DNA of 50,945 nucleotides from JAEEJA01 sp036343175 (GTDB taxonomy: Bacteria > Bacillota > Clostridia > Lachnospirales > Lachnospiraceae), in contig JAZASR010000013.1 of NCBI GenBank assembly GCA_036343175.1, positions 1 through 50,945 on the forward strand. Reading direction: 5' to 3'. The notes below the pieces were generated by a model. That model was given only the letters and a program-made list of their open reading frames with translations. It had not been told where the DNA came from and ran no database searches. Positions 40,693-49,639 of this stretch are shown here, piece after piece. Position 1 is the first letter of the stretch, and each line of letters opens with the position of its first letter. Position numbers and translations under genes: made by a program.

Positions 40693-42126
40693 ATGGCAGA
40701 CGATAAGAAACTGGTGGAAGAGATCACACCTATGGAGGAAGATTTTACCCAATGGTACACAGACGTATGCATAAAGGCAGAGCTGGTATCATACTCAAGC
40801 ATCCGCGGCTGTACAGTATTCAGACCGCTTGGATATGCTATCTGGGAGAATATAAGGAATGAACTCGATATGCGCTTCAAGCAGACAGGCGTTGAGAATG
40901 TATATCTCCCCATGTTCATACCTGAGAGCCTTCTTGATAAAGAGAAGGAACACGTTGAGGGATTTGCGCCTGAAGTGGCCTGGGTCACCGAAGGAGGACT
41001 TAATAAGCTTCCTGAGCGTATGTGCGTCCGTCCTACATCAGAGACACTTTTCTGTGATTTTTATAAGGACATTGTTCATTCATACAGGGATCTTCCAAAG
41101 GTCTACAATCAGTGGTGTTCAGTTGTAAGATGGGAAAAGAATACAAGACCGTTTTTACGTACCCGCGAGTTCCTGTGGCAGGAAGGCCATACGGTTCATG
41201 CAACAGCCGAAGAGGCAGAGGAGCGTACAGTTCAGATGCTCGATCTCTATGCTGATTTCTGCGAGCAGATACTGGCCATCCCGGTTATAAAGGGTAAGAA
41301 GACCGATAAGGAGAAGTTCGCAGGCGCTGAAGCAACATATACTATCGAAGCTCTTATGCACGACGGTCATGCTCTTCAGTCAGCCACATCGCATAATTTC
41401 GGCGATGGCTTCGCAAGGGCTTTTGGCATCCAGTATACAAGCAAAGACAATAAGCTCGAGTATGTACATCAGACTTCATGGGGATTTACAACAAGGACTA
41501 TCGGAGCCATGATAATGGTACACGGCGATAATTCGGGACTTGTGCTTCCTCCGCGTATCGCTCCTGTTCAGGTAGTTATCGTACCTATCAGGCAGAATAA
41601 GGAAGGCGTACTCGACAAAGCTCATGAGATAGCGGAAAAGCTCGGAGCATTCTCGGTAAAGGTCGATGATTCCGATAAGTCACCGGGATGGAAGTTCGCA
41701 GAGCACGAAATGAAGGGCGTTCCGCTTCGTATCGAGATAGGCCCTAAGGATATCGAGAATAATAAGTGTGTTGCCGTAAGGCGTGACACACGTGAAAAGT
41801 ATGATATTAGCCTCGATGAGGTAGATGCAGAAGTCGCAAAGATCCTTGAGCAGATGCAGAATGATATGTTTGACCGCGCAAGGAAGCACAGGGATGAGCA
41901 TACTTACACAGCGAAGGATTATGAAGAATTCAAAGAGATCATCAATACAAAGCCTGGTTTCGTAAAGGCTATGTGGTGCGGTGATCAGGCCTGCGAAGAT
42001 AAGATCAAGGCTGATACCACTGCTACTTCACGCTGCATGCCGTTTAAGCAGGAGCACATATCAGATGTCTGCGTGTGTTGTGGAAGACCTGCTAAACATA
42101 TGGTCTTCTGGGGCAAGGCATATTGA
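40693..42126 (+). CDS. proS: Prolyl-tRNA synthetase, eukaryote/archaeal-like type
   Basis: A 477-residue class II enzyme that charges tRNA-Pro. Motif 1 lies in IRGCTVFRPLGYAIWENI, motif 2 in WEKNTRPFLRTREFLWQEGHT and motif 3 near TRTIGAMIMVHGD. The anticodon-binding domain follows (VVIVPIRQN). A C-terminal zinc-binding domain (CGDQACEDK, then CVCCGR) ends in the characteristic tyrosine (VFWGKAY). The bacterial editing insertion is absent, which defines the shorter ProS type common in clostridia. A GGAAAGAGAG site precedes the ATG. Confidence 0.96.
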   Translation: MADDKKLVEEITPMEEDFTQWYTDVCIKAELVSYSSIRGCTVFRPLGYAIWENIRNELDMRFKQTGVENVYLPMFIPESLLDKEKEHVEGFAPEVAWVTEGGLNKLPERMCVRPTSETLFCDFYKDIVHSYRDLPKVYNQWCSVVRWEKNTRPFLRTREFLWQEGHTVHATAEEAEERTVQMLDLYADFCEQILAIPVIKGKKTDKEKFAGAEATYTIEALMHDGHALQSATSHNFGDGFARAFGIQYTSKDNKLEYVHQTSWGFTTRTIGAMIMVHGDNSGLVLPPRIAPVQVVIVPIRQNKEGVLDKAHEIAEKLGAFSVKVDDSDKSPGWKFAEHEMKGVPLRIEIGPKDIENNKCVAVRRDTREKYDISLDEVDAEVAKILEQMQNDMFDRARKHRDEHTYTAKDYEEFKEIINTKPGFVKAMWCGDQACEDKIKADTTATSRCMPFKQEHISDVCVCCGRPAKHMVFWGKAY

Positions 42127-42223
42127 TGCTTCTTTAGTATTTTTTTACGGAGGCAGGCAATGGAAGATCGTTCTGTTTTTCATCTGCTGACCTCTTTATG
42201 AAAATGATATTATAACTGCTAAT

Positions 42224-42264
42224 AAAAAGACCACCGGCTTTTTAAAAAAGCTGATGGTCTTTCT
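42224..42264. terminator. Bidirectional terminator between proS and the DUF4250 gene
   Basis: AAAGACCA...GGCTTTTT pairs with AAAAAGC...TGGTCTTT. T-rich tails occur on both strands, and the site lies between two converging genes. Confidence 0.8.
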
Positions 42265-42301
42265 TGATTTACAGATCAGATATTTTTTACAGATCATATA
42301 T

Positions 42302-42478
42302 TCAGATGAATCGGTTCTGTCCGGCGTCGTATGTGTAATCGAGTTTTTTGAGGGCATCGATAATATCGGCTTTGTCGACTCCCTCACTTGCACAGAGCTC
42401 ATCGAGGGATGGGTATCTGTCACGGAGAGCGGTGTTTATGACACTGAGTAAGATCGCCGGGTCTTTTGGAATATTCAT
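42302..42478 (-). CDS. DUF4250-domain protein
   Basis: A 58-residue small protein starting MNIPKDPAILLSVINTALRD and ending YDAGQNRFI, which matches the DUF4250 family of Firmicutes. Function unknown; the helical fold resembles small DNA- or protein-binding domains. The ATG at 42478 is taken, since AAAGGAG lies seven bases before it. It follows murG by 11 bases, so the two are co-transcribed. Confidence 0.85.
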   Translation of the reverse strand: MNIPKDPAILLSVINTALRDRYPSLDELCASEGVDKADIIDALKKLDYTYDAGQNRFI

Positions 42479-42489
42479 ATTTTCTCCTT

Positions 42490-43554
42490 TCAATTAAGAC
42501 TCACGGAATTGATGAGTCCGACTATCTTATCGATGGAATTGTTCATCTGTGACTTTTCCATTGCATTAATATATTTATCACGATCATCATACAGGGCATT
42601 TATCCTCTCAGCAAGGACATTATCTTTAATATCTTCTTCCTCGAGAACGTCAGCATAGCCCTGCATCCTGAAGGAATTTGCATTAAGTATCTGATCTCCG
42701 CGGCTTGCGTTTGCGGAAAGCGGTATAAGAAGAGCAGGTTTTCTTAAGGCCAGAAGCTCACATATGGCATTAGCTCCGGCTCTGGATATGACTACATCTG
42801 CCGCAGCAAATAGGTCCTTAAGTTCATCTTTTATAAATTCAAACTGGACGTAGCCGTCTTCCTTTACTGTCTCGTCCACCTTACCTTTACCGCAGAGGTG
42901 GATCACGTCGAAGCGCTTCAGAAGCTCCGGAAGGGCCTCTCTTACAGCATTATTTACGTTCTGTGCCCCAAGGCTTCCGCCGATCACCATGATCACCGGC
43001 TTGTTTCCTGTGAGGCCTGCGAATTGAAGACCATTTATCTTTGAGCCGGTGAAAAGCTCCTGCCTTATGGGGGTTCCGGTAAGCACTGCTTTATTATCGG
43101 GTATCAGCTTAACTGTCTCAGGGAAGTTCGTGCAGACGCGGGCTGCAGAAGGTATGCATATCTTATTGGCAAGGCCCGGCGTCATGTCAGATTCGTGAAT
43201 GACGGCAGGGATCTTAAGCTTCTTTGCTGCAAGCACAACAGGGACTGACACGAAGCCTCCCTTTGAAAAGATCACGGAAGGATTTAACTCTTTGAGTATC
43301 TTTTTTGCCTGTGAAAAGCCTGCAATGACTCTGAATGGGTCTGTAAAATTCTTCACGTCAAAATATCTTCTGAGCTTGCCTGTTGAAATTTCATAATAAG
43401 GGATACCGAGTTCAGTGATAAGCTTTTTCTCAATACCATTCTTCGAGCCGATATAATGTATTTCATAGCCCTGTTTTTTCAGCTCGGGGATAAGAGCTAT
43501 ATTAGGTGTAACATGTCCGGCAGTACCGCCGCCTGTAAGAACTATCTTCTTCAT
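42490..43554 (-). CDS. murG: MurG, lipid II synthase (GlcNAc transferase)
   Basis: A 354-residue membrane-associated glycosyltransferase that adds GlcNAc to lipid I. The donor/acceptor loop near the start is LTGGGTAGHVTPN (5-17), followed by IYF-type elements FSKGGFVSVPVVLAA and VIHESDMTPGLAN. The C-terminal half has MVIGGSLGAQNVN and the VISRAGANAICELLALRKPALLIPL motif for UDP-GlcNAc. The frame is open 68 codons further upstream by chance; GGAGG six bases before the ATG at 43554 sets the start. It is co-transcribed with the DUF4250 gene. Confidence 0.96.
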   Translation of the reverse strand: MKKIVLTGGGTAGHVTPNIALIPELKKQGYEIHYIGSKNGIEKKLITELGIPYYEISTGKLRRYFDVKNFTDPFRVIAGFSQAKKILKELNPSVIFSKGGFVSVPVVLAAKKLKIPAVIHESDMTPGLANKICIPSAARVCTNFPETVKLIPDNKAVLTGTPIRQELFTGSKINGLQFAGLTGNKPVIMVIGGSLGAQNVNNAVREALPELLKRFDVIHLCGKGKVDETVKEDGYVQFEFIKDELKDLFAAADVVISRAGANAICELLALRKPALLIPLSANASRGDQILNANSFRMQGYADVLEEEDIKDNVLAERINALYDDRDKYINAMEKSQMNNSIDKIVGLINSVSLN

Positions 43555-43670
43555 TAACAGCCTCCATTGATTCTTCGCGTTAAAGGCGAGTAAATATTTC
43601 AAACAAACAGTATAGCAATAAAGGCACCGATTTACAAATAATTTAAACTTATAGTTTTCGATTTCTATCG

Positions 43671-43761
43671 GGTTTGCGGTATAATCAGCCTTTTTACTTT
43701 CTAATATCACTTTGCGGTCAGGCAATGCTCTCAACAATAGAGGCTGATGATACCGCAAACC
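43671..43761. repeat. Large stem-loop with 21-base arms between murG and the MATE gene
   Basis: GGTTTGCGGTATAATCAGCC plus T (43671-43691) and its complement (43741-43761) match at 20 of 21 positions around a 49-base loop. The left arm contains TATAAT. No flanking target duplication is evident. It could be a MITE-like element, an RNA structure or a bidirectional regulatory site. Confidence 0.7.
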
Positions 43762-43925
43762 GTAGTAGAGAGAAGTAGAATATGAGAAGTATATATTAAG
43801 AAAAAATGAATTTTCTCATCGTAAATGATTTCGGATGTTGCTTTTTTTGGAAACTGTGCTAATATTATACGGTTTCGTGTAATTGAAGCTGCATATTTTT
43901 ATTTATGAAAGCTTAAGGAGATATG

Positions 43926-45266
43926 ATGAAGCAAAAGACAGTATTCCAGCTCTTTGTACCTATTTATTTTGAGGTCCTGCTCTATATGCTCTCGGGCATG
44001 GTAGACACTCTTATGCTCTCTACTTTGAATGACCAGGCCGTTGGAGCAGTTGGAACAGTAAATACATACTACAACCTTTTTATCACCATGTTCTCGATCA
44101 TCTCGACAGGTATGATCTCAGTTGAGACGCAGAACATAGGCGCCGGCAGGTCATATGCTGCAGTCCGTGCCAAAAATATCTCTGCAAAGGTCAATCTCAT
44201 ATTCGGTGCCATAGTATCATTGGCTCTGTTCTTCTTTGCAAAGGATATCCTTACAGCAGTCGGCATAGCGGATGAGCTCCTGTCTTATGGCATTACATAT
44301 ATGAAGACAGTTGGACTTTTCTGCTTTTTAAATGCCCTGATACCGGTTTATGCCTCGACCTTAAGATCCTTTGGCCATTCAAAAGAGCCTATGATCGCGA
44401 CCGTCATAGCAAACATCATCAATATCGTGCTGAATTCGGTATTCCTGTTTGCCTTGCATATGGGAGTATTAGGTGTGGCCCTCGCTACAGTCATTTCCAG
44501 GATCGCAAATATCATGTGTGTTATCATTATGGAAAAGCGCCTGATAAATGAGAAGGAACTGAAGGCTGAAGATCCATGCGATGATGTCACAGACAGAAAG
44601 ATCCTGGGACAGATCATTCATATAGGGCTTCCGTCAGCCTTTGAAAACATCCTTTATAATATTGCGATAGTTATCATCACAAGGCTTTTAAATGGCATGG
44701 ACAGTGCCGGTTTCAATATTACTGTCAGGTCATATGCCATCACCATAAGCAACTTTTCAGCAAGCGTGGGCATTGCACTCTGCCAGGCAAATGCCATTGT
44801 GGTAGGCTGGAAGATGGGGAGTCTTGACTTTGATGCCTGTGACAGGACAACCCGAAGGTCAGCATTCCTGGGAGCAGTAATTGCGGTAGGGATCGCCCTG
44901 CTGCTTGCAGGCACCTCACCGCTTTATATGAAGATATTTACCGATAACCCCGACATGGCATCGTGGGTTACAAAGTGTCTCTTTGTCGATATAGTCCTTG
45001 AGATCGGCAAAGCCTGCAATGTAGTCTACGGATCTGCGCTGAAGACTGCCGGAGATGTCATCTTCCCTATGGTCATAGCAGTGATCTTCATGTTCCTGCT
45101 GGCATCCGGCGGCACATATGTACTGGGGCTGAAGATCGGACTCGGAGCCTTCGGGTCCCATATAGGACTTGCAATGGATGAATGCACAAGAGCGGTATTT
45201 ATGGGATTCAGATGGAAGAAGGGCGTCTGGAAGCATACAGGACTCTTTTCCAGGGAGAATGCCTAG
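43926..45266 (+). CDS. MATE-family efflux transporter
   Basis: A 446-residue protein with twelve predicted membrane spans in two repeated halves. It starts with MKQKTVFQLFVPIYFEVLLYML and LSGMVDTLMLSTLNDQAVGAVG, the standard MATE opening, and the second half begins near GLPSAFENILYNIAIVIITRLLNG. It exports cationic drugs or metabolites with Na+ or H+; the substrate is unknown. Two ATGs lie in a row; the second (43926) has better spacing to AAGGAG. It stands alone on the plus strand. Confidence 0.92.
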   Translation: MKQKTVFQLFVPIYFEVLLYMLSGMVDTLMLSTLNDQAVGAVGTVNTYYNLFITMFSIISTGMISVETQNIGAGRSYAAVRAKNISAKVNLIFGAIVSLALFFFAKDILTAVGIADELLSYGITYMKTVGLFCFLNALIPVYASTLRSFGHSKEPMIATVIANIINIVLNSVFLFALHMGVLGVALATVISRIANIMCVIIMEKRLINEKELKAEDPCDDVTDRKILGQIIHIGLPSAFENILYNIAIVIITRLLNGMDSAGFNITVRSYAITISNFSASVGIALCQANAIVVGWKMGSLDFDACDRTTRRSAFLGAVIAVGIALLLAGTSPLYMKIFTDNPDMASWVTKCLFVDIVLEIGKACNVVYGSALKTAGDVIFPMVIAVIFMFLLASGGTYVLGLKIGLGAFGSHIGLAMDECTRAVFMGFRWKKGVWKHTGLFSRENA

Positions 45267-45475
45267 AGTCCGTTTAAAGATTTTTCAAAATATTTTGATC
45301 CTGGCAGACTTTTTCAGTCAGGTTATTAACAGAAAATGCATCCGGAAATGCAGCAGGAAATATTATAGATAAAATTTATCAATAATTTTCCGCAAATTTT
45401 AGTGAAAATAGGTTAATATATCATATATACGTTATTATTTATATTTTGTGACAGAATATCATGAGGAGAATTATT

Positions 45476-47083
45476 ATGAGTGAAAAAGAATTTAATGAAA
45501 ATATCTCAGCGGCTGAAAAGTCATTGGAAGGACAGAAAGAGAATGTAAGTATGGAGGCTGAGAATGTGCCTGCTGACAATAAGTCCGGAAAAGCTATCCG
45601 GGATCCCGGGCAAAGAGTAAAGGCCCTTCAGGGTTACCTTAAGAGATTGAATTCCGGTGAGGACTTCGACAGCGTAAAAAAGAGCTTTGTAGAAGAGTTT
45701 GAGAATGTTTCATTTAAGGAAATAATTGAGGCGGAACAGGGTCTTATCAAAAGCGGCTCACCGATCGATGAGGTCCAGCGTCTCTGTGATCTGCATTCCG
45801 GCCTGTTCCATGGAAAGACCAGGGGCGAGCTTCTTGTAATGGAAAGAAAAGCCCTGCTTGAGGCTCAGGGGGAGGTTGACGATTCTCTCAATACCGACAG
45901 GTGGCTGGAAAATAAGATCCCAAAGTTCAAAGATTGGAAGTCCCAAAAAAGGGTCGAGACTAATGTGAGCATTTATACACTGCCTGAAGGTCACCCTATA
46001 TGGATAATGAGCGAGGAAAACGAGGCGCTTGAGGAAGTTCTTCATATATTGAATGTTCAGGTAGATATTTTATCAGACTCTGTAAATGCTCTTGATGTTG
46101 ATAACAGGCGCACGAAAAAAGCATTCAGCGCTCTTAAAGAGGGTATACATAAGCTCCGCCGCATCAGGATACTTTATAATAAAAAAGAAGAAATATTCAT
46201 GCCGATGCTCTATCATCATGATATAGTCGGGCCGATGGATGTTATGTGGGGCGTGGATTCAGAAATAACTGACAGCCTTGGAAAATGTGATTTTGAATTT
46301 AAAAGTCTGACTGATCCATCTGAGCTCAGGATAACAGAGGCTCCGAAAGCAGAAAATGATGCATCTGATGCAAAAGGAAGCAGAGGATCTAAGGGCAGGG
46401 GGTCTTTAACTGTTCCTGATGCCAGAAAGTATATCTCACCTCTTCTCGAGAACATAAAGAAAACGCTTACAAGAATAGAAGAGATGATCTATAAGGAGAA
46501 TAATATATTCTTCCCTCTCTGTGTTGAGAATCTCAATGATGATGAGATGATCAGCGCCTACAAGGATATCCCTGAGATGGGCTATGTATTTATTGACGAA
46601 ACTTTAGTTCCGAAGTGGTTATATGGCGAGGAAATTTTAAAGAGGAGGGAGATGTTTGACAGCGCCAATGAAGACAAGAGCTTTCTTGACGGTATCATCC
46701 GGTTTGATAACGGCTTTGCAACAGTTGAACAGCTGAAGAGCATAGTGGACCTCCTCCCTGTCGACCTGACATTTATCGACGCTGATAATAATAATCAGCT
46801 CTTCGTTAACAATCATAAGTATTTCCTGCGCCCGTCATCAGCGCTTGGACGCCCTGTCATGGAGTGCCACCCGAAGAAGATCCATTCGATGGTTAAGACT
46901 CTTCTTGAGTCTTTAAAGAATGGTACAAAGGATTCAGTCGAGATGTGGTCGCCTGATCCGGAGCGTCCCGCACGTATAATATATGCGGCAGTCAGAAGCA
47001 GGACAGGTGAATATCTTGGGACTCTGGAGATAGTACAGGATATGACTGATATAAGGGAACATTTCCTGCAGGGCAATAAGTAA
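45476..47083 (+). CDS. DUF438, hemerythrin-like and PAS domain protein
   Basis: A 535-residue cytosolic protein. After a polar tail, a DUF438 domain (about 45-120) is followed by a hemerythrin-like helical region (about 165-295). That region has EGHPIWIMSEENEALEE, KKEEIFMPMLYHHDIVGPMDVMWGVD and later KENNIFFPLCV, retaining several histidine and glutamate ligands for a di-iron or heme site. A PAS domain (about 415-525) has FIDADNNNQLFVN, RPVMECHPKK and TGEYLGTLEIVQDMTDI. This architecture is usual in clostridia and is thought to sense oxygen, nitric oxide or redox state. GAGGAGA sets the start at 45476. Exact function unknown. Confidence 0.85.
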   Translation: MSEKEFNENISAAEKSLEGQKENVSMEAENVPADNKSGKAIRDPGQRVKALQGYLKRLNSGEDFDSVKKSFVEEFENVSFKEIIEAEQGLIKSGSPIDEVQRLCDLHSGLFHGKTRGELLVMERKALLEAQGEVDDSLNTDRWLENKIPKFKDWKSQKRVETNVSIYTLPEGHPIWIMSEENEALEEVLHILNVQVDILSDSVNALDVDNRRTKKAFSALKEGIHKLRRIRILYNKKEEIFMPMLYHHDIVGPMDVMWGVDSEITDSLGKCDFEFKSLTDPSELRITEAPKAENDASDAKGSRGSKGRGSLTVPDARKYISPLLENIKKTLTRIEEMIYKENNIFFPLCVENLNDDEMISAYKDIPEMGYVFIDETLVPKWLYGEEILKRREMFDSANEDKSFLDGIIRFDNGFATVEQLKSIVDLLPVDLTFIDADNNNQLFVNNHKYFLRPSSALGRPVMECHPKKIHSMVKTLLESLKNGTKDSVEMWSPDPERPARIIYAAVRSRTGEYLGTLEIVQDMTDIREHFLQGNK

Positions 47084-47111
47084 TGTGTCAGCTGATAAAA
47101 CTATGATGTGT

Positions 47112-47134
47112 GTGCCAAAGGTACTTTTTGGCAC
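47112..47134 (+). terminator. Possible terminator after the DUF438 gene
   Basis: GTGCCAAA (47112-47119) pairs with TTTGGCAC (47127-47134), eight perfect pairs. The following sequence is only moderately T-rich, so strength is doubtful. Confidence 0.4.
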
Positions 47135-47210
47135 TTACGTCATATTATCAGCAGTTTAATAGAGCATTTATTATTGCAGGATCAATATATAAATAAACGT
47201 TTGAAAGGGT

Positions 47211-47251
47211 AAGCAGATGAACCGGGTAAGTGTGCCCAGGTCCATCTGCTT
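47211..47251 (+). promoter_or_regulatory. Hairpin and short upstream ORF over the glycerate kinase start
   Basis: AGCAGATG (from about 47212) pairs with CATCTGCT (to about 47250). An ATG at 47217 with AAAGGG upstream opens a 24-codon frame that overlaps the kinase start codon. The kinase ATG at 47260 itself has no clear ribosome site. Translation of the small frame may therefore affect the kinase. Confidence 0.4.
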
Positions 47252-47259
47252 ATTATATT

Positions 47260-48660
47260 ATGAGAATACTAATAGCGATCGATTCATTTAAGGGCAGCCT
47301 TACTTCAGATCAGGCGGCTGAAGCAGTAAAAGAAGGCATTAAAAAGTTTGCAGCAAAAGCCCTGGAGAATACAGGTAAAAGCCCTTCATTGGCTGTAAAG
47401 AATAAAGATATTATCGAAGCTTCAGATATGAAGAGTCAATATAACATCGCTGACATCAATATAGATGTAATACTGTCTGCCGATGGAGGCGAAGGCACCA
47501 TGGATGCGGTCAGGTCTGCCCTTGCAGGGTCGGCCGTATCTGCTGGCTCAAAAACAGATGAACAGTCAAAAGCTTCAGATCTCTGCGAGCTGACATCCGG
47601 TTCGCAGATAAAGACCATAAACCTTTGTATCACCGGTCCCTGCTTTGAAAAGATAGACAGCGATTATTTATTATTTTCAAATGATGAGATGATCACTGCA
47701 GTCATAGAAACAGCCAGGTGCTGCGGTCTGCCATTGATACCGGAGGGCAGGCGTGATCCATCTCTTTCAACTACCATAGGTATAGGTGAGCAGATAGTGG
47801 ACGCTTTTAATAATGGGGCCAGACGATTCATCATAGGACTCGGCGGGTCCGGTACCAATGACGGCGGCATCGGTATGCTTTCCGCATTAGGCTTTACCTT
47901 CAGAGACAGATCAGGAAATGAAATAAAGCCTTGCGGCAGATTCCTTTCTGATATATATTCCATTGAATATAATGAAAACATAGGCATTAATGAATGCGAA
48001 TTCATAGCAGCCTGCGATGTAAGGAATCCTCTTACGGGCCCCGATGGATCGAGCGCTGTATTTGGGCCGCAGAAGGGAGCTGATCCTGACATGGTGAAGG
48101 CGCTGGATGAAGGCATGAAGAATTACGCTGCAGCAGCTGAGCGTTTTCTGTGTCTGACTTCCGATGATGAACCTTTATTATATAAAAGAGAAAAAAATGA
48201 CCACACGTATCCGGGTTCGGGCGCTGCGGGCGGCTTAGGATTTGCCATCCACGCATTCCTGGACGGACAGCTGATCAGCGGGTCGGAGCTTGTGATCAGA
48301 CTTTCCGGTATGGAAGAAAAAGTAAAGGCAGCTGATCTGGTCATAACAGGTGAAGGTGCTGTAGATGACCAGACCGGCATGGGCAAATTTCCAGAAAAGT
48401 GCGCTGAGCTTGCCCGCAGATATAATAAACCTGTCTGGGCATTTACGGGAATAGATCGTCTTAAGGGTCAGGATCATAAATTAAAGAAGGATATGGGCCT
48501 GAACAGTACAGACACAGCTGCAGCAGGCAATGGGAGCATCTTTGACCGCATTATAGAGGTCGACCGCCATGGCATGGATCTTAAGTCTGCCATGGAAACC
48601 TCTAATGCATTCAATAATCTTAAAGATACCGTATTTGCTGCCTTTGAAGACATAATATGA
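47260..48660 (+). CDS. Glycerate kinase (GarK/GlxK family)
   Basis: A 466-residue kinase that phosphorylates glycerate. Family motifs are IAIDSFKGSLTSDQAAEA at the start, LSADGGEGTMDA, FIIGLGGSGTNDGGIGML, GPQKGADP, YPGSGAAGGLGFA and VITGEGAVDDQTGMGKFP. It is about 85 residues longer than usual because of two polar insertions (about 38-65 and 95-115). The start at 47260 matches the family N-terminus despite no clear ribosome site; the GTG at 47230 would add ten unlikely residues. No glyoxylate pathway neighbours are seen. Confidence 0.92.
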   Translation: MRILIAIDSFKGSLTSDQAAEAVKEGIKKFAAKALENTGKSPSLAVKNKDIIEASDMKSQYNIADINIDVILSADGGEGTMDAVRSALAGSAVSAGSKTDEQSKASDLCELTSGSQIKTINLCITGPCFEKIDSDYLLFSNDEMITAVIETARCCGLPLIPEGRRDPSLSTTIGIGEQIVDAFNNGARRFIIGLGGSGTNDGGIGMLSALGFTFRDRSGNEIKPCGRFLSDIYSIEYNENIGINECEFIAACDVRNPLTGPDGSSAVFGPQKGADPDMVKALDEGMKNYAAAAERFLCLTSDDEPLLYKREKNDHTYPGSGAAGGLGFAIHAFLDGQLISGSELVIRLSGMEEKVKAADLVITGEGAVDDQTGMGKFPEKCAELARRYNKPVWAFTGIDRLKGQDHKLKKDMGLNSTDTAAAGNGSIFDRIIEVDRHGMDLKSAMETSNAFNNLKDTVFAAFEDII

Positions 48661-48701
48661 GTCAATGGAAAAAAGAGTTCACAGAATTTTCACAAAAATT
48701 A

Positions 48702-48728
48702 TTAGCACTCACTCTTGACGAGTGCTAA
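48702..48728. promoter_or_regulatory. CIRCE operator (HrcA binding site)
   Basis: TTAGCACTC (48702-48710), nine bases, GAGTGCTAA (48720-48728): an exact match to the CIRCE consensus. It overlaps the -35 region of the hsp20 promoter, so HrcA would block transcription until heat shock. Confidence 0.97.
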
Positions 48729-48743
48729 TAACCGTGATATAAT
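48715..48743 (+). promoter_or_regulatory. Sigma-A promoter of hsp20, overlapped by CIRCE
   Basis: TTGACG (48715-48720), 17-base spacer, TATAAT (48738-48743). Confidence 0.88.
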
Positions 48744-49029
48744 TCATTCCAGAATCAAGGAAGAAAGACAGATAACAGATAAGATAAATGAAGATCAGAT
48801 ATGGATCATATGAAGGCTCTCGATTGAAGCTTCTTCAATATTCATTGAGGATCTTAACTGGAATCTTAGATTAAAGGATCTGTCAACTCCCTGATGAGAA
48901 CACAACTGACCCCGGAGAATGATCATTATAAGCTTTATCATGTAAGCTTTTTAAAAGATCATCCGGACGGGAATAGGTAAAGCATAACTGTGGGCTGTGA
49001 CTCACATAACATAAAAGGAGGAATGACTT
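48744..49029 (+). other. Long 5' leader of hsp20
   Basis: About 280 bases without a convincing ORF. It contains a compound hairpin near 48916-48960: ATGATC with GATCAT outside, and AAGCTT with AAGCTT inside, followed by TTTTT. That stem could be an attenuator or a temperature-sensitive element. No ROSE or fourU motif could be identified with confidence. Confidence 0.45.
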
Positions 49030-49476
49030 ATGTTATTACCTGATTTCTTTAGAGACAATAGTACAAGCAGTTTATTTGATGATTTCTTTGATGACAGCTT
49101 TGCTGCTCCAATGAACAAATTTTATCATTCTTCAGATATCATGAAGACCGATATCTATGATAATGGTGACAGCTATGAGATAGGCATTGAGCTTCCCGGC
49201 ATCAAGAAAGAGGACATCAAGGTCCAGCTCAAGGAAGGATATCTTACAGTTTCCGCCGAGACCAAGAAGAAGAATGACGAAAAGGATGAAAAAGGCAAAT
49301 ATATCCGTAAGGAAAGATATTATGGAAGTTCAAGCCGCTCATATTATGTAGGCGACGAGATCAAAGATGATGATATCAAGGCTAAGTTCGAGGACGGCAT
49401 CCTTAAGATCACGATCCCTAAGAAAGAAGAGGAGAAAAAGGTCGAAGAGGATAAGTTTATTTCCATTGATGGCTGA
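49030..49476 (+). CDS. Small heat shock protein (Hsp20/alpha-crystallin)
   Basis: A 148-residue ATP-independent holdase. The alpha-crystallin domain fills about 38-135 and carries YEIGIELPGIKKEDIKVQLKEGYLTVSAE and the family's FEDGILKITIPK (A-x-x-x-n-GvL-like) motif. The N-terminal part is rich in Asp/Phe/Ser. It is controlled by a CIRCE-overlapped promoter, placing it in the HrcA regulon, which is less usual for hsp20 than for groESL and dnaK. AAAGGAGG precedes the ATG. A strong terminator follows. Confidence 0.95.
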   Translation: MLLPDFFRDNSTSSLFDDFFDDSFAAPMNKFYHSSDIMKTDIYDNGDSYEIGIELPGIKKEDIKVQLKEGYLTVSAETKKKNDEKDEKGKYIRKERYYGSSSRSYYVGDEIKDDDIKAKFEDGILKITIPKKEEEKKVEEDKFISIDG

Positions 49477-49539
49477 CGACCCCCAAAGATGCTGGTGAAT
49501 TTTTCAAAAAGTTTCATCAGACTCCTTCCTTTAATATTA

Positions 49540-49574
49540 AGACCAGAAGGCGATGAACCTTCTGGTCTTTTTTA
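49540..49574 (+). terminator. Terminator of hsp20
   Basis: AGACCAGAAGG pairs with CCTTCTGGTCT around CGATGAA and runs into TTTTTATT. Confidence 0.92.
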
Positions 49575-49639
49575 TTGAGAGGTAATTCAGTGAGACTTGA
49601 AGATTGGCCGGTATTTGGTTTCAGGAAAAGAGGGGTATT

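Noticed and set aside
43555..43758. 68-codon N-terminal extension of murG
   Set aside because: It crosses the 91-base stem-loop, lacks family similarity and the correct ATG at 43554 has GGAGG.
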